Source: Diphasiastrum complanatum
Lineage: Eukaryota > Streptophyta > Lycopodiopsida > Lycopodiales > Lycopodiaceae
Length of the DNA: 64,000 nucleotides
Assembly: GCA_029204225.1 (NCBI GenBank)
Contig: CM055107.1
Span: forward strand, 99,331 to 163,330
Direction of reading: 5' to 3'
Under the pieces are notes generated by a model, which had not been told where the DNA came from, did no database searches, and saw nothing but the letters and a program-made list of their open reading frames with translations. Positions within the stretch are counted from its first letter, which is position 1; every line of letters begins with the position of its first letter. The translations under genes and the position numbers were made by a program. This document shows, piece after piece, positions 49,822 to 61,664 of the stretch.

Positions 49822-49849
49822 GAGGAGTGGATCCAAGCAATGGATCTTG

Positions 49850-50950
49850 AGTATCGATCTCTTATGAAGAGTGGAACATCTTTTGGAGGATCTTCTTGTG
49901 TACATGGAGCTATGCAAGTGGATGGATGTTATCTTGTTGTAAAATCAAGTAATGGATCTGGAAAAAAAATTTTGTTCAATGACTTTGATGGTCAAGTTGA
50001 AGATCAAGAGGTTGATCTCAAAGCGCTTCAACTAGTCAAAAGGGAAGTTGGCAATTTGGAGCTAGTCAAGAGCATCAAAGGAGAGGTAATTGGCAAAGGT
50101 GTATGGATCTGTTTTTGCAGCATATTGAAGACTCAAGTAAGGACAAAGAAGCAGCAAAGAAGTGTTGTTCAAGTTTACTTTACTTGTTCTATCTCATGTT
50201 TGAGCAATTTCATGTGGATGTGTGCAAATTGTCAAGATATGGTAAAACTAGCTACATTGGTGAGCATTGTTTTGATGTTGGATTTGTACTAGCATTCTTG
50301 GATGATTTTGCTGATAGAAATGAAGCTATTGGAGGTTCATTATGTCACTCATCCATGGCTAAGTTCTCAAGTGTTGAGCTATTTGGTGCCAATACTTGGA
50401 GATTGTCAATTTTTGGTGAATTCATGGTCATTTTCTTATGTCAAGTAGATCTTGAAGATGGACTAGTGCAAACTACTTGGTTTATGGAGTCATGTGGTGC
50501 TGGATTTGCATCATTAATGTACTCACCTACTCATGGATTTCCAAGGTTTGATGGTTTCTTGTGGCAAGATGAAGATGGAGGCTCATTCATGGAGTATCAT
50601 GGTGGACACAAGGCAACAAAGGACAAAGGAGGAGGAGACATGTAAGCAAAAGTTGATCACTCACATTTATTATTTGTTTGCTGTATTTTTCCAAAGAGTT
50701 CAGAGTTGGAAGCATGGTGAAATCATTTCACTTACATTCTATTTGATTTTTCATGTTCTAGTCACATTTTTACATGTAAAATTGATGTAAGAAATAGTGA
50801 AGCATCCCAAGTGGACACTATTCTCTATATCAATTATGGTTGTTTCTATTTTGAGCATTACATGATCATTGAAAGGAGATCTATTCTTAGTAAGAAGATC
50901 ATTCTTATGATGGATCAAACTTCTATTGGCAAAAACTATGCTAGGAGCAT
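49850..50950 (+). other. Unidentified segment carried inside the nested copia
   Basis: About 1.1 kb between the RT start and RNase H that matches no copia domain I know. It has an open frame of 180 codons (50103-50645: EEQ-free start MDLFLQHIEDSSKDKEAAKK, later SYIGEHCFDVGFVLAFLDDF, and an end SFMEYHGGHKATKDKGGGDM). The base composition is similar to the rest of the element. It could be captured host sequence, a family-specific spacer, or untranslated filler; nothing in it decides between these. Confidence 0.4.
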
Positions 50951-50959
50951 TGGAAGCTA

Positions 50960-51510
50960 GGAAAGCGAGTTTTGAGGTACATCATTGGAACTCAAGATTT
51001 TGGCATATTATATGAGGGATCATCACCTAATCTTTTTGGATTTTCAGATTCGGACTATGCTGGAGATATAATGGATAGGAAATCCATTAGTTTTTATTGT
51101 ATTGTCATGGGTGATGGAGCTATATCATGGATGTCAAAGAAACAAGCCACTATCTCATTGTCATCTAGTGAGGCCGAGTACAAAGCTCTTACACATTGCA
51201 CAAAGGAGATGGTATCGATCAAGAGGATGATCAAGGATCTTCACTTGCTGGATTTTTCAGAGAGCCCAATCATCTTTTCTGACAATCAATCAGCCCAAAG
51301 AATGGCATCAATCCTATCTTTCATGCTAGGAGCAAGCATATTGAGATACAATATCATTTTGTGAGGGAGCGAGTCATTGCAAAGGAGGTGGAGCTTCAAC
51401 ACGTGTCTTCAAGGGAATGTGTAGCTGATATCTTCACCAAAGCATTGGGAAAAGACTTGTTCATGATGCATAGGACTTCACTTGGAGTATTATCAAAGTC
51501 TATGCTAAAA
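50960..51510 (+). mobile_element. Nested copia part: RNase H
   Basis: LRYIIGTQDFGILYEGSSPN, FSDSDYAGDIMDRKS, GDGAISWMSKKQATISLSSS, EAEYKAL and SDNQSAQRMA are the typical copia RNase H blocks. The C-terminal 'ADIFTKAL' block near 51425-51450 and the purine tract precede the right LTR. Confidence 0.85.
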
Positions 51511-51526
51511 CTAGTTGAAGAGGGAG

Positions 51527-52176
51527 TGTGAAAGATTCAACTAGTTTCATCACATTTTGCAATATTTTCATATTTGACATATTGAGGCCAAAACTTGTTT
51601 TAGACTTAGAGGTTGACTTTTCAAAGTTCATTAGTCTAAATTTCATTTAAATAAACACTTTTTGAAAGTGTGGGAAAGATAGAATGCGAGTTTGAGTAGA
51701 TTCAATTTGAATAAGTTGGGTACATTGAATCTAGACCCAAAATTGGTAGGGTTAGCATTTTGGTGGGAAAGCCAAGTGGCCAAATAGGGTTTGGACCTGC
51801 TATAAAAGGATGTAACTCGTGGAGAGAGTCATCTTCTCTCTTCTTTATCTCATTTCATGCTTATACATGGTTCTCTTGGGTTCTACTATCCATTGGTGCA
51901 CTATCTTGGCAATTGCTTGCAATTCTATGTGTAGAATGATCTATATTTGCTATTTTTGGATCCACACGTGTGAAATACAGTAGCTTGCTGGTTTTGTACG
52001 GACAGCAACAGTACATAATCATTTCATTCAAGTTTGATCAAGTTCTATTAGTGTTTGCATCTCAAATTGTGTGTAGATGCTGATTTTTCTACATTGGTGA
52101 AATTGGTAGTGTATTTCTCTTTCTAACCAAAGATCATTCAAGTAGATTGGATCTTAAGGATATGAAATCTTTCACA
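51527..52176 (+). repeat. 3' LTR of nested copia
   Basis: 650 bp, nearly identical to 47578-48227. Gypsy sequence resumes at 52177 with 'atatccactgcc'. Confidence 0.95.
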
Positions 52177-53260
52177 ATATCCACTGCCGCGGATGGATGA
52201 TCTAATAGACTATCTTGGTGGTGCTGGGTACTTTACCAAGATAGATTTAAGATCGGGCTACCATCAAATACGCATTAAGACAGAAGATATACCAAAAACC
52301 GGGTTTTGAACTCGCTTTGGTCACTACGAATTTTTGTTGTTGCCTTTTGGTTTGACCAATGCACCGGCAACTTTCCAACAAATGATGAATGATTTGTTCA
52401 GGCCATATTTGGGAAGATTTTTAGTGGTATTCCTAGATGATATCCTAGTGTTCAGTAAGACTTTGGCGGAACATAAAGAGCATCTTAGGATTTTCTTGGA
52501 CATTATAAGAAGGGAAAAGCTCTTTGCCAAGAAGTCTAAGTGTGACTTTTTTGCTAAGGAATTGTCCTACTTGGGACATAAGATTTTCGAACGGGGGGTG
52601 GAGATTGACGTTGATCATATTCAAAGGGTTATTGATTGGCCTATTCTCACCACAATTTGGGAAATCAAGTCTTTCTTGGGGTTTGTGGGATTTTTCCGTC
52701 AGCATATTCCCCAATTTACTCGATTGGCATTTCCCCTTACCCAGGCCTTGAAAGGCTATAAGAAGCTAAGCCGGAGGGCTAAGAGTCCACTAGTGGTGTG
52801 GACGGAGGATATGAATAATTGTTTTGAGTCGCTTAAGAAAAGTGTCACTTTGGCACCAATACTAATCATTGGAGATCCTAATAAGACTTTTGTGGTTAGG
52901 ACGGATGCTAGTGATTATGCTATTGGAGCTGTGTTGATGCAGGATGGACATCCTGTGGCTTATGAAAGCAAGAAATTCAATCCTGCTCAGTCTAGGTATT
53001 ATACCTATGAGAAGGAACTGTTTGCAATTGTTCATTCCTTGAAAATTTGGCGACATTATTTGTATGGAGCCAGATTTGGAATTTTGACGGATCATCGGAC
53101 ACTTCAATATTTCTGTGATGCTACATATTTAAAGGGGAGGCAAGCTAGATGAGTTGAGCTGATGCAAATCTTTCACTTTTTTATACGTTATTGTAAAAGA
53201 AGTCAAAATACTCTAGTAGATGCTTTGAGTTGGTTACCGGTTATTAATCAGTTGTGCTTT
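52177..53260 (+). mobile_element. Gypsy copy 2 part: second half of RT and RNase H
   Basis: RT resumes with [40 protein letters not shown] and [11 protein letters not shown], then LSYLGHKIFERG and KSFLGFVGFFRQHI. RNase H follows: FVVRTDASDYAIGAVLMQDG, YYTYEKELFAIVHSLKIWRH, LTDHRTLQYF. Confidence 0.88.
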
Positions 53261-53399
53261 ACTGTTATAGAACCGAAGTTGTTTCAGTCTCTTTAAGGAC
53301 TATATGAGTCCGATCCTTTTTTTGGAAAGTATTGGCAACAAGTACTTTCGGGGGTCGATTCAGGTCCGCAAGATTCCTCGAATCAGGGAAAGACTGAAA

Positions 53400-54721
53400 C
53401 AAATTTTCTAATTCGAAACAGGATTTTGTTTTGTAAAGGAAAGGTGTGTGTATCAGAGAATGACACTGTAAGGGCCCAAATCTTGCATAAGTGTCATGAT
53501 AGTCCATGCGCAGGACATCCGGTTATACAAATAACACTTGACTTAGTTCGAAGGCAATTTTGGTGGCCTAAGATGAAAAGGCAAGTAGAGGCCTATGTAC
53601 TTAAATGTACTAAGTGCCAGTTAAATAAAGCAAAGAGGCTAAAAGCTAGTGGCCTATTACATCCTTTAGATATTCCTACCGGAAAGTGGAAAAGTATATT
53701 CATGGATTTTGTGGTTGGGCTTCCACGTACATGGAAGGGCCATGATTCGGTTTGGGTCATTGTTGACAGACTTACGAAGTTTGCTCAATTTATCTCAACG
53801 AAAACTACTGTTAAAGCTTCAGAACTAGCTCAACTGTTTGTTGAGAAGCTTTTTTGACTATACGGGCTGCCTTGCGATATTGTCAGTGACCGTGACCCAA
53901 AATTCACTGAGAATTTTTGGCAAGCAGTATTTGAAAAGTTGAAAACAACTTTAAGTTTGAGTTCTACAGATCATCCGGAATCAGACGGTCAAACGGAAAG
54001 GACTCATCAGACGATGAAGGATATCCTTCGAGCATATGTGGGCCATTGACAGTCTGATTGGGAACAATACCTTCCACTGGTGGAATTTGCATATAACAGT
54101 GCAAAACATTCAACGACCAGATTTAGCCCTGTCATGCTTATGTATGGTTTTCAACCTCGATCACCAATTAGTGTTGGCATGAAAAACCTACGGGTGCAAG
54201 CCGCAGCTGATTTCCTTTCGGATATGCAAGAAATGTTACAGCTGGCTAAAGATAGCATAAGAAGTGCCCAGGACAAGGCAAGGCACTATGCTGATCTATC
54301 TCGAAAGCACAAGGTATTCATAGTCAACGACTGGATGTTTTTGAGAGTCCCTAGTCACTCTAGAGGCTTGAAAACTATTAAGTGTGCAAAGTTGGCACAT
54401 AGGTATTGCGATCTTTTTAAGGTTATCCAAGTGATAAATAAGGTCGCATACAAACTAGAACTTCCAGCTAACGTTGGAATTCATCCTGTTTTTCACATTA
54501 GTAAGTTGAAACCCTCATTGGGGGTTGGGGAGACCCTGGTCTCCATGGAAGATCTAGTGGAACTTCTTCGTGATGAGTCCGTGAGTGGACCACCTGAACC
54601 CGAGGCAATGGTTAATAGCCGGCAGAGAACTCTACGAAGTAGAGTGCTTCGGGAATTTTTAGTTAGGTGGAGGGGCAAATTAGAAGAGGAGGATACCTGG
54701 GAAAAGGAGGTTGATCTCTAG
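53400..54721 (+). mobile_element. Gypsy copy 2 part: integrase with chromodomain-like end
   Basis: The HHCC zinc region (CHDSPCAGHPVIQ, KCTKCQLNKAKRLK) lies at about 53480-53640. The integrase core (MDFVVGLPRTWKGHDSVWVI, then 'SDRDPKF' near 53885 and 'SDGQTERTHQTMKDILRAY' near 53980-54035) and C-terminal blocks FAYNSAKHSTTRFSPVMLMY and HPVFHISKLKPSLG follow. EFLVRWRGKLEEEDTWEKEV (about 54650-54710) looks like a chromodomain, which in chromoviruses guides insertion into particular chromatin. Confidence 0.87.
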
Positions 54722-54776
54722 AAGAATTTTCCAAATTTTTTCCTACAAGGAGAAATTTAAGTTTAGGGGGAAGGAA

Positions 54777-54957
54777 TGTTACATACCTATGTAACTAGCA
54801 ATACTTCAGACCCCTAATAGTCCATTTAGTGTTGGGGGCTAAATGGCAAGGTACCCTTAGGATTAAGGGTATGTGCCCTTGGATAAGGGCCGACAAGTGA
54901 CTATACCTTAGTTGGAGGTATGGACTCACGTGACCCTTGGATAAGGGGTACCCTTAT
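54777..54957 (+). repeat. Partial 3' LTR of gypsy copy 2
   Basis: It begins TGTTACATACC after the polypurine tract, as the 5' LTR does at 44133. Only about the first 180 bp are represented before block B begins. Confidence 0.88.
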
Positions 54958-55645
54958 TTTGGGAATTGGGAGGAAGGCCGTGACAGAAGGACCCAGGAGG
55001 CGGCCGTACTTTCCCATTGTAAAAACCTTTTTAAACTTCTTTTTGCTGCAACTTTTTTTAACACTCACCCTGCTTTCCACTGACTCTACTCTATAGCGTG
55101 CTTCACTTTACTTCACTAAACAAGAAAAACTGACTTTCACATTGAGATGAAACTATTGGAACAAGTGATGAAAAACAAGAACTTATATGTTTTAAAAGGC
55201 ATAATGTCAAAGATTTCAAAATTTTATGTATTAACCGGGCAACATGGTCTGTGCCCGGCCTCTTTCCGTTGTGTAATGGATACTTTGAAAATTTTTACAT
55301 CCTCATTATGAAACATAATCAACAGGCTGGAATGGGCAACAAATTTTCCCTGAAAAAAACAGTGACATATTCTACTTTTTAAGGAGCCCAGAAAATGGGC
55401 AGAATATGAAGGAAGTATCCTTTACGTATGAGGAAGGAATTTTTCAGTGACCTTTCCATTGGGGAATATTGCAATAAAAGACGAGAGAGGCAGTGTTACT
55501 AAAAGCCATTATTATGGCAAAAGATATGACCCAATGAAGAAGTCACTCAAAAATTCATTCACTTCCTTAAAGGGTGAGTGATCGAGAGACACTAACCCAG
55601 GAGACAACATGTACGACACACGATATTGCGACTCCTGCATCTATC
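54955..55645. repeat. Block B, first copy of a duplicated segment
   Basis: About 690 bp matching 62020-62718 with scattered small differences ('gaggaaggccgtga', 'gtaaaaacctttttaaactt', 'accgggca.aatgg.ctgtg'). No gene was recognised in it. It starts exactly at the right edge of gypsy copy 2. Confidence 0.9.
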
Positions 55646-55860
55646 ACACCTGAGATTCCTAAATCTCATTTCTATACCCTGGCTGGTTCTCTTCCAAAAA
55701 CTATGCAACCCACAGATTTCTAAATAGAATTTTATCCCATCACTCTACCCCTCCTTTTAAAGAAATTATCAATTTCAATAAAAGTTAACTGGAGAGATGA
55801 TATATGAGAAAATCCAAATCCAAGAAAATCACTAAAAGATACACTTCATTACAAATAGGA

Positions 55861-56499
55861 CTTTTCTTTCAAATATTTCCAATCTGAGTGATAGAAACTA
55901 CTATTTTATCGAAATTTATGCAACAGAGATATTCTAGGTTTAAGAAATTGAAACAATTTAACCTTAGAATTTATCTGAATTCCATGTCTATTCACACAAG
56001 TAGTAATTTATATGACATAACAATCTTTCAAAAGAATAACTTCATGCTGGAAAGAATGATATAAATAAGTCTGATATCTATATTCAAGAAATTACTAAGA
56101 AGTAAAGGATTAATTAAGAAAAGAATAAATAGATTTGAGGGCCTCTAATTTTGTAAATAACGAGACACCATATTACTTTTCCTTCAAATATTTTCAACCC
56201 GAGTACCAGAAACTACCATTCCATCGAAATCCATTTATGCACAAAGAGTCATTCTAGGTTTAAGAAAGTGAAACACTCTAACCTAAGAGTTAATCTGAAT
56301 TTCAAGTCTATTCCCATAAGTAGTAATTTATATGACATAATAGCCTTTCAGAATAATAACTTCAATATGCTGGAAAGAATTCATATAAATCAATCTGATG
56401 TCTTATATTCAAGAAAATATTAAGAAGTAAAGAATTAATTAAGAAAGCGAAAAATAGTTTTGAGGGCCTTTAATTTTGTAAATAATGAGATACCATATT
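55861..56499. repeat. Tandem duplication of a 315-324 bp unit
   Basis: Unit 1 (55861-56175) and unit 2 (56176-56499) align end to end. Shared phrases include 'attctaggtttaagaaa', 'agtagtaatttatatgacat', 'tgctggaaagaat' and 'gagggcct.taattttgtaaa'. They differ at perhaps one base in six, so the duplication is old. No coding potential was seen. Confidence 0.9.
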
Positions 56500-57585
56500 G
56501 GGATCTAGATTCAACCTCAAAATTTTCCAAACCATAATAACCAACTGATCGATATTCCATCAATTTGAAAACGAAAAAAACCGTGAAACTCAATTTAACT
56601 CTATTTATTGGGAGTACCAATACTCTACAGTTAAATGGTTTAAATAGCATCGTAAAAAGAATCTAGTTCCTATACTGGGTATATACCTGAGAACCATACC
56701 ATTCATCCCTTTCTGTCAAAATCAGCTTAAAAAAAACTCCATTTCAAAACCAACTATTATAGCTTAACCAAAGGTCCAACAATACTAAGGTTCCAAAATA
56801 ACTGGCTTAACAAAAATGTCCAAGTGATAAAGCTCCAACAACATGCATATTGTCCCTAGAGAAAGGAAATCCAAATTCCTTCAACTCCTAATATGGGAAG
56901 CCTTACAAAAAATCCAAAGTCAAACTTTGACAATCTAACACCAAGAAACCGAAATTTCTATAACGAGGTGCTACTAACTTTCTAAAAACCAATTTCAAAC
57001 CAACTCAAAGCTACTAAATGTCGAAATTCAATCAAGCCTTGATAATTCAGCATGTAATAGCATCGATGCAAATAGTCACCCAATTCCCCAAATTGCCGAC
57101 CACTCATCATGCTTCAAATCAACTTTTAAACACCCAACATATGCATACCAAAAACCCTAAGGTTTTTAAAAGAACAAAAGACATGGGCCCTGTCAAAAAA
57201 CAACCCTATCTTTTCAGGAAAGATAAAAAGGAAAAATAGGGCCGGTTCATCACTTCACATCCACCATCGAGTTTCCATCACCATCGGGTTTCCACCAGCG
57301 AGAGAGAGAACGACCAGATTTTTCCAAGGTTTCCCCTGCAGCAATGCGAGTTCCATCGCTTGAAGGATGGCAGGAATGCCACTCAAACGGCCTACATCAT
57401 CCTCTACTCAGATCAATGAATTCAGCCAGATTCAACCATCGATTTCAGGCATTGAATAGTCTGCTACGATTCTTCCTAGATGCGTCAAACCTCCATAGAT
57501 CACAACAGGGGAGCGTTCATCAATCTGTCTGCAGGAAAACATCCTTCCACAAGGGTCACTGGCTCTACTTCTGAGTATCCCACTC
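56500..57585. other. No gene recognised
   Basis: AT-rich, then from about 57240 more GC-rich with 'ccaccatcgagtttccatca' repeated as 'ccatcgggtttccacca'. The short frames at 57018-57239 and 57344-57574 have no recognisable domain. Confidence 0.4.
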
Positions 57586-59554
57586 GGGAAGCTTACCCAT
57601 CGTTGTCAAGGCAAATTCACTACCTTTGAAACAAGCAAATCAGGGAATCACAGCCTCAGCTTCCTCCATCTGTATCAACCTCCCAATCACATATTCATAA
57701 GCAATCAAGAGGGATTCATTAGCTAAACTTCTAGCTGTCAACTAGAATCCATCACTTAGCTGGCCAGATTCTGGAAAATTCTCAGACTCATAGCATATGT
57801 GATTCTTTCTCAGGTGAAAACAAGGTAGAATCGGTAAGTAAGACCAATTGGTGAGCACCACCGATGTAGATGCGCCTCTAGCTTTTAGTTTTCTGCTTAC
57901 TGAATTACAGTTAGAATGACAGCAAATTCAATTTTCCTTATAACATGCAAGTAAACCAGATGAATTTGAGGATAAACTTATCTTCCTTTACTCACATGCA
58001 ATTCCTGGAATCCTTCAATAGATTCACTTCTTGTTCAAACAGCTTGATAAATTGATTCACAATCCATTTACCAAGGAACAAAAGTTACTAAATAGGATTC
58101 AATAATTGACATATGTTATCCATTCAACTTCTTTGCCAAGCAGAGTTTAGCTAGAAAATAATCAACATAATCTTCCTAAAACAGATTATTCAAAAGCAAA
58201 ATGAAAGCTTCTCAAGAGACAAAGAATCAATATCGAATTCACCTAAATCTCAGCATCTTAAATCAAAAACTACTTGTGTAGAAGAGCACTCTACCACCAT
58301 ATTTGATAAGCATGTTGCAAACCATAAACTAGTGAAACCAAAACCAAAACTCCCTTGACGAAACAACACTTCAATCCAGATGTAACTCCAAGTGCTCCAA
58401 TCTTCGTAAGCCTTGCTTTGATACCACTATAAGAGAAGCTCCCTCAAGATCTTGCTTACAAGACAAAACACAATAGAAAACACACTATGGAGCAACCGCC
58501 CAACCAAATAGAAGAAACCAATCAACTCTAGAAGCTTCACCTACCAAGCCAAGGAGTAGGAAGCATGAAGGTTGAGTGAAACCTTGGCTCTGAATCCATC
58601 ACAAATATGAGGACTAGGGCGAGTTTGGCCTCTTCTTATAGAGCCATGAACCACCTATGCACACAAACATGCAAGGTCCTAACTCGCCTATACTTAGATT
58701 CCTCCAGAATAGATTCTCTATGCACAGATCCTCTATTCATAGAATTGCTATTGATAACTCTACACATGCCTTCACTGTCCCAAACCTTGTTCTAACTCCA
58801 TTTAGTGTGTTCTAGGCCTCACAAGGATATTAGTTATGTTTGGGTCACGTCCAGTATGACGTGGCATAACTAACAGCTTGTTTCACTGGAGTACCGTGTA
58901 TCCAAAACTAGGAGTATACTGAATCCTATGTACTGATCATGGACATGACAATACACCTATATTTGAGAATGGTTTTTGCCCAAAACGACCGGGGCACCAG
59001 CTCAATGTCTACAACAAATGGCCCATATGCGTTTGCAAAAAGTGTGAAAACTGCGAAGGAGACAGAAGTTCGAACTCCCTCTTGAGCTTGTCTGGTGTGA
59101 AAAGTGCGAAAAATGCGACAAGGTTTGCAGTTTGCACTTACTCTTGAACTCGATTTCTATGAAAAGTGCGAAAACTACGAGGAGGTCATGTATATGGGCA
59201 CATTTCTACTATGGACCAGCGATCCATCGTTGGCAACTTCTACTTTTGTTCATATCAATTGCTCGTTTTATATCTTCAAAAATATGTCTTGAAAACCCTG
59301 AAATGCATATCAAAAACCACTTTTGAAGAGTATACAATCAAACTTGAAGTAGATTGCTGGCCAGCGGCTCTTACATATGTGAAAACTGATAGAACTGAGC
59401 TCCAAATGTCGAATTACTTCTGTATGGAACAACGCTCCACTGTAGGCTGTGATTGAGTTTGTTTGCTCATAACAAATAGTATTTGGAAGAGAACTTAGAT
59501 AAAGGAAATGGCGTAAGAGAGAGGAGTACATCGTTGCTCCATCTCATCTGTTAT
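57586..59554. repeat. Block A', second copy of the duplicated segment
   Basis: Matches 42168-44132 over its whole length, including the reverse-strand LTR and primer site. Here the match ends at 'catctgttat' (59554), the point where copy 1 is taken over by gypsy copy 2, so this copy shows the uninterrupted site. Confidence 0.9.
58429..58950 (-). repeat. LTR (522 bp) of the reverse-strand relic in block A'
   Basis: On the reverse strand it starts TGTCATGTCCATG and ends just before a primer site with one change (plus strand gctttgatacca near 58416-58427). It has the same length as 43010-43531. Confidence 0.75.
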
Positions 59555-60322
59555 AGTTTCTTCAAATTCAAACAAGGCCCTCTATGGACTATGATGACCA
59601 TCGTTGGATCCAAAGCATTGAGGAAAAACAAATCCTCACCCTTCATCACAAACTTGCTTTTTTGGAAAAAACATCCTCACAAGATTATTGTTGATGTGGT
59701 TATATATGTTTCACCAATAGGGTTGGTATTCTCTAGGTCAGAGTTGATAAAAACAATCATAGTAGCGGTCAAAATTTAACCATGTTCGCGACAGTAGCAG
59801 AGGGAAAGAGAGAGAGAGAGAGAGAAATACAAATTACAAGAATTTAGATATAATTTGAATATTGTTGAGATACTATAAAACAAGTGAGAGGCAAAAATTC
59901 TTTTGATTTAGTGAGACAAGGCTAATAGATTCTGAAGATAAAAACACCAACAAATGTCATATTTTCATTAGAATTAGTGTCCAATATGATGGGGATTTAA
60001 AAATGGGACAAATAGGAGATGTGCTTGATGTTTGAGGAAATTAGTAAAAGTGAAAAAATGTGACTGGTCTAGTCAAGCATGTAGTAACAAACTCAAATGA
60101 AGATTCCAAGGCATAAGATCTTGCTACTAGATTTAGACTCTTCAAATTATTAACGATCTACCATGGATATTCGAATCTCGAACCAATAGAATACTACGTA
60201 GTTTAAAGTCTTCTTCACCAGTACCGTCCAATGTTACCTTAATCGTGGCGGCTGTGCTTCATATTGTTATTATAATATTTGGATGAGTTAAGCCCTGCTT
60301 TGAAACTCAAAGCGTCTCTTTC
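59555..60322. other. Upstream region of the RNase gene; no other gene
   Basis: The sequence holds a short (AG)n tract (59806-59825) and no supported gene. It has no counterpart between blocks A and B in the first copy. Confidence 0.45.
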
Positions 60323-60330
60323 TATTTAAG
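60323..60330 (+). promoter_or_regulatory. Probable TATA box of the RNase T2 gene
   Basis: TATTTAAG lies 130 bp before the chosen start codon, which would place transcription start near 60355 and leave a leader of about 100 bases. The setting is right for a plant promoter; no other element was identified. Confidence 0.5.
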
Positions 60331-60452
60331 TTGCATAGCAAAGAAACATAATGTGTAACAATTTACAAGGTAACAGTGTTTGCATCCTCTCTCTTGGAGT
60401 TATAGTGAGACGAAAAATAGTGCATTTTACATCGATCAATCAACATTCTATA

Positions 60453-61664
60453 ATGGGTATTGCTGCTACAGATCGTGCAAAAGGCATGCACTCACAATTT
60501 AGTCATCTGCTGATTGGTGCGTGCATGAGTATGTTACTCGCTCATGCCACCGCCCAAGGCTTCGATTTCTTCTACTTCGTCTTACAGGTTGGTCTCATCG
60601 TTGTTTCTCCCTGCTAGCGATGATCGTTCAGTGTATGCGTTTGTGTACTCGCGTCGCGAAGGGTTGATCCAGTTTATATCTCTGAGCTCAATCACGTACT
60701 CAAAAGTTGCCAATCATGTGCAGGACGTTTTCTAAATCCATCAAACTAGCCCTATGTATATAGCATACCTACAACTTTTACTTTTGAAAAGAGTCGTGTC
60801 GGATGTTCAATATCCGTTGGGCACTCAGTATCTTGGACAATGGTTTCTTATCGAAATCTTCCTTTTGTGTTGCAGTGGCCTGGATCCTACTGCGACACTA
60901 GCAGCAGCTGTTGCTATCCCACTACAGGAAAGCCTGCATCCGATTTTTCCATTCACGGCCTGTGGCCAAATTACAACAATGGTGGCTACCCATCCAGCTG
61001 CGATCCCAACAATCCCTTTGACGTCAGCCAGGTTCTCTCGCTTCCCTCTCTCTCTCACATCTTGTCAATTTTACCATATCAAAGATTTTATTCGTCATGG
61101 CAAAGACTCTTCTTATGTACTTGGGGCTAATGAAGTTGACTCATGCATGCACTGTTTATATCTCAAAGGCATTAATTAATCTATCTAACCTGGGGCGGCT
61201 TATTTTCAGAAAAGAATTAATGTGATATATCTCTCTTTCAGGTATCTGATATAGAGAGTCAGCTACAAACAAGTTGGGATTCACTTGCATGCCCTAGCAG
61301 CGATGGCACAAGCTTTTGGACCCATGAGTGGGACAAGCACGGAACATGCGCCGAGTCTCTATTTAGCCAGCACGCATACTTTCAAAGTGCTTTGAACTTG
61401 CGAAGCTCCGTTAATCCACTGGGAGGTCTCAGCGCTGCAGGCATTAATCCCGATGGTGGTGCTTATAGCTTGACAGCTATTCAGAATGCTCTAACTTCTT
61501 CGCTTGGACACACTCCAGGAGTGCAATGTAGCAGTGATGCTTCCGGTAACAATCAACTGTATCAGCTGTACATATGCGTGGCAACTGATGCTTCCACATT
61601 GATTGATTGCCCAGTTTTCCCGACATCCGGCTGTTCATCGACTGTGCTCTTCCCGTCTTTCTGA
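60453..61664 (+). CDS. S-like RNase T2, secreted endoribonuclease
   Basis: Three exons, 60453-60587, 60876-61031 and 61242-61664, with GT/AG introns of 288 and 210 bp, both phase 0, give a 237-residue protein, the usual length. RNase T2 enzymes cut single-stranded RNA through a 2',3'-cyclic phosphate, in vacuoles or outside the cell; S-like forms serve phosphate recycling, senescence and defence. Visible signatures: GFDFFYFVLQ before WPGSYC, conserved active site 1 FSIHGLWPNYNNGG (catalytic His), conserved active site 2 FWTHEWDKHGTC (catalytic Glu, Lys, His), and the C-terminal CP....CSSTVLFPSF end with paired cysteines. Residues 12-34 (MHSQFSHLLIGACMSMLLAH, then ATA) form a signal peptide, cut before QGFDFF. 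Start 60453 was chosen for position relative to the TATA box; Met12 (60486) is an equally good start. All sites look intact. Self-incompatibility S-RNase identity is not indicated. Confidence 0.95.

Larger units (their letters stand above)
47578..52176 (+). mobile_element. Young nested Ty1/copia element, non-autonomous structure
   Basis: Two 650-bp LTRs (47578-48227, 51527-52176) have perfect short terminal inverted repeats (TGTGAAAGATT...AATCTTTCACA). A perfect TGGTATCAGAGC primer site and a purine tract (GAAGAGGGAG) are present. By eye only about 7 of 650 LTR positions differ (about 99 percent identical), so it inserted recently, after gypsy copy 2. The flanks share ATAT (imperfect target duplication). 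The interior holds gag, a short RT start and RNase H, with an unidentified segment (about 49850-50950) between them, so it is not a full pol-bearing element. Confidence 0.93.
44133..54957 (+). mobile_element. Ty3/gypsy retrotransposon, copy 2, split by a copia insertion, broken
   Basis: It starts TGTTACATACC (5' LTR 44133 to about 45154). A TGGTATCAGA primer site, leader, gag, knuckle, protease and part of RT follow to 47577. A nested copia element occupies 47578-52176. RT, RNase H, integrase and a chromodomain-like end then lead to 54720, with a polypurine tract (GGGGGAAGGAA) and a short part of the 3' LTR (54777-54957). The C-terminal EFLVRWRGKLEEEDTWEKEV resembles a chromodomain, pointing to the chromovirus branch. 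Several breaks. It is the better preserved of the two copies. Confidence 0.92.

Noticed and set aside
60351-60452. Upstream ATG at 60351 as the RNase start
   Set aside because: It lies at or before the expected transcription start and would add a charged extension ahead of the signal peptide.
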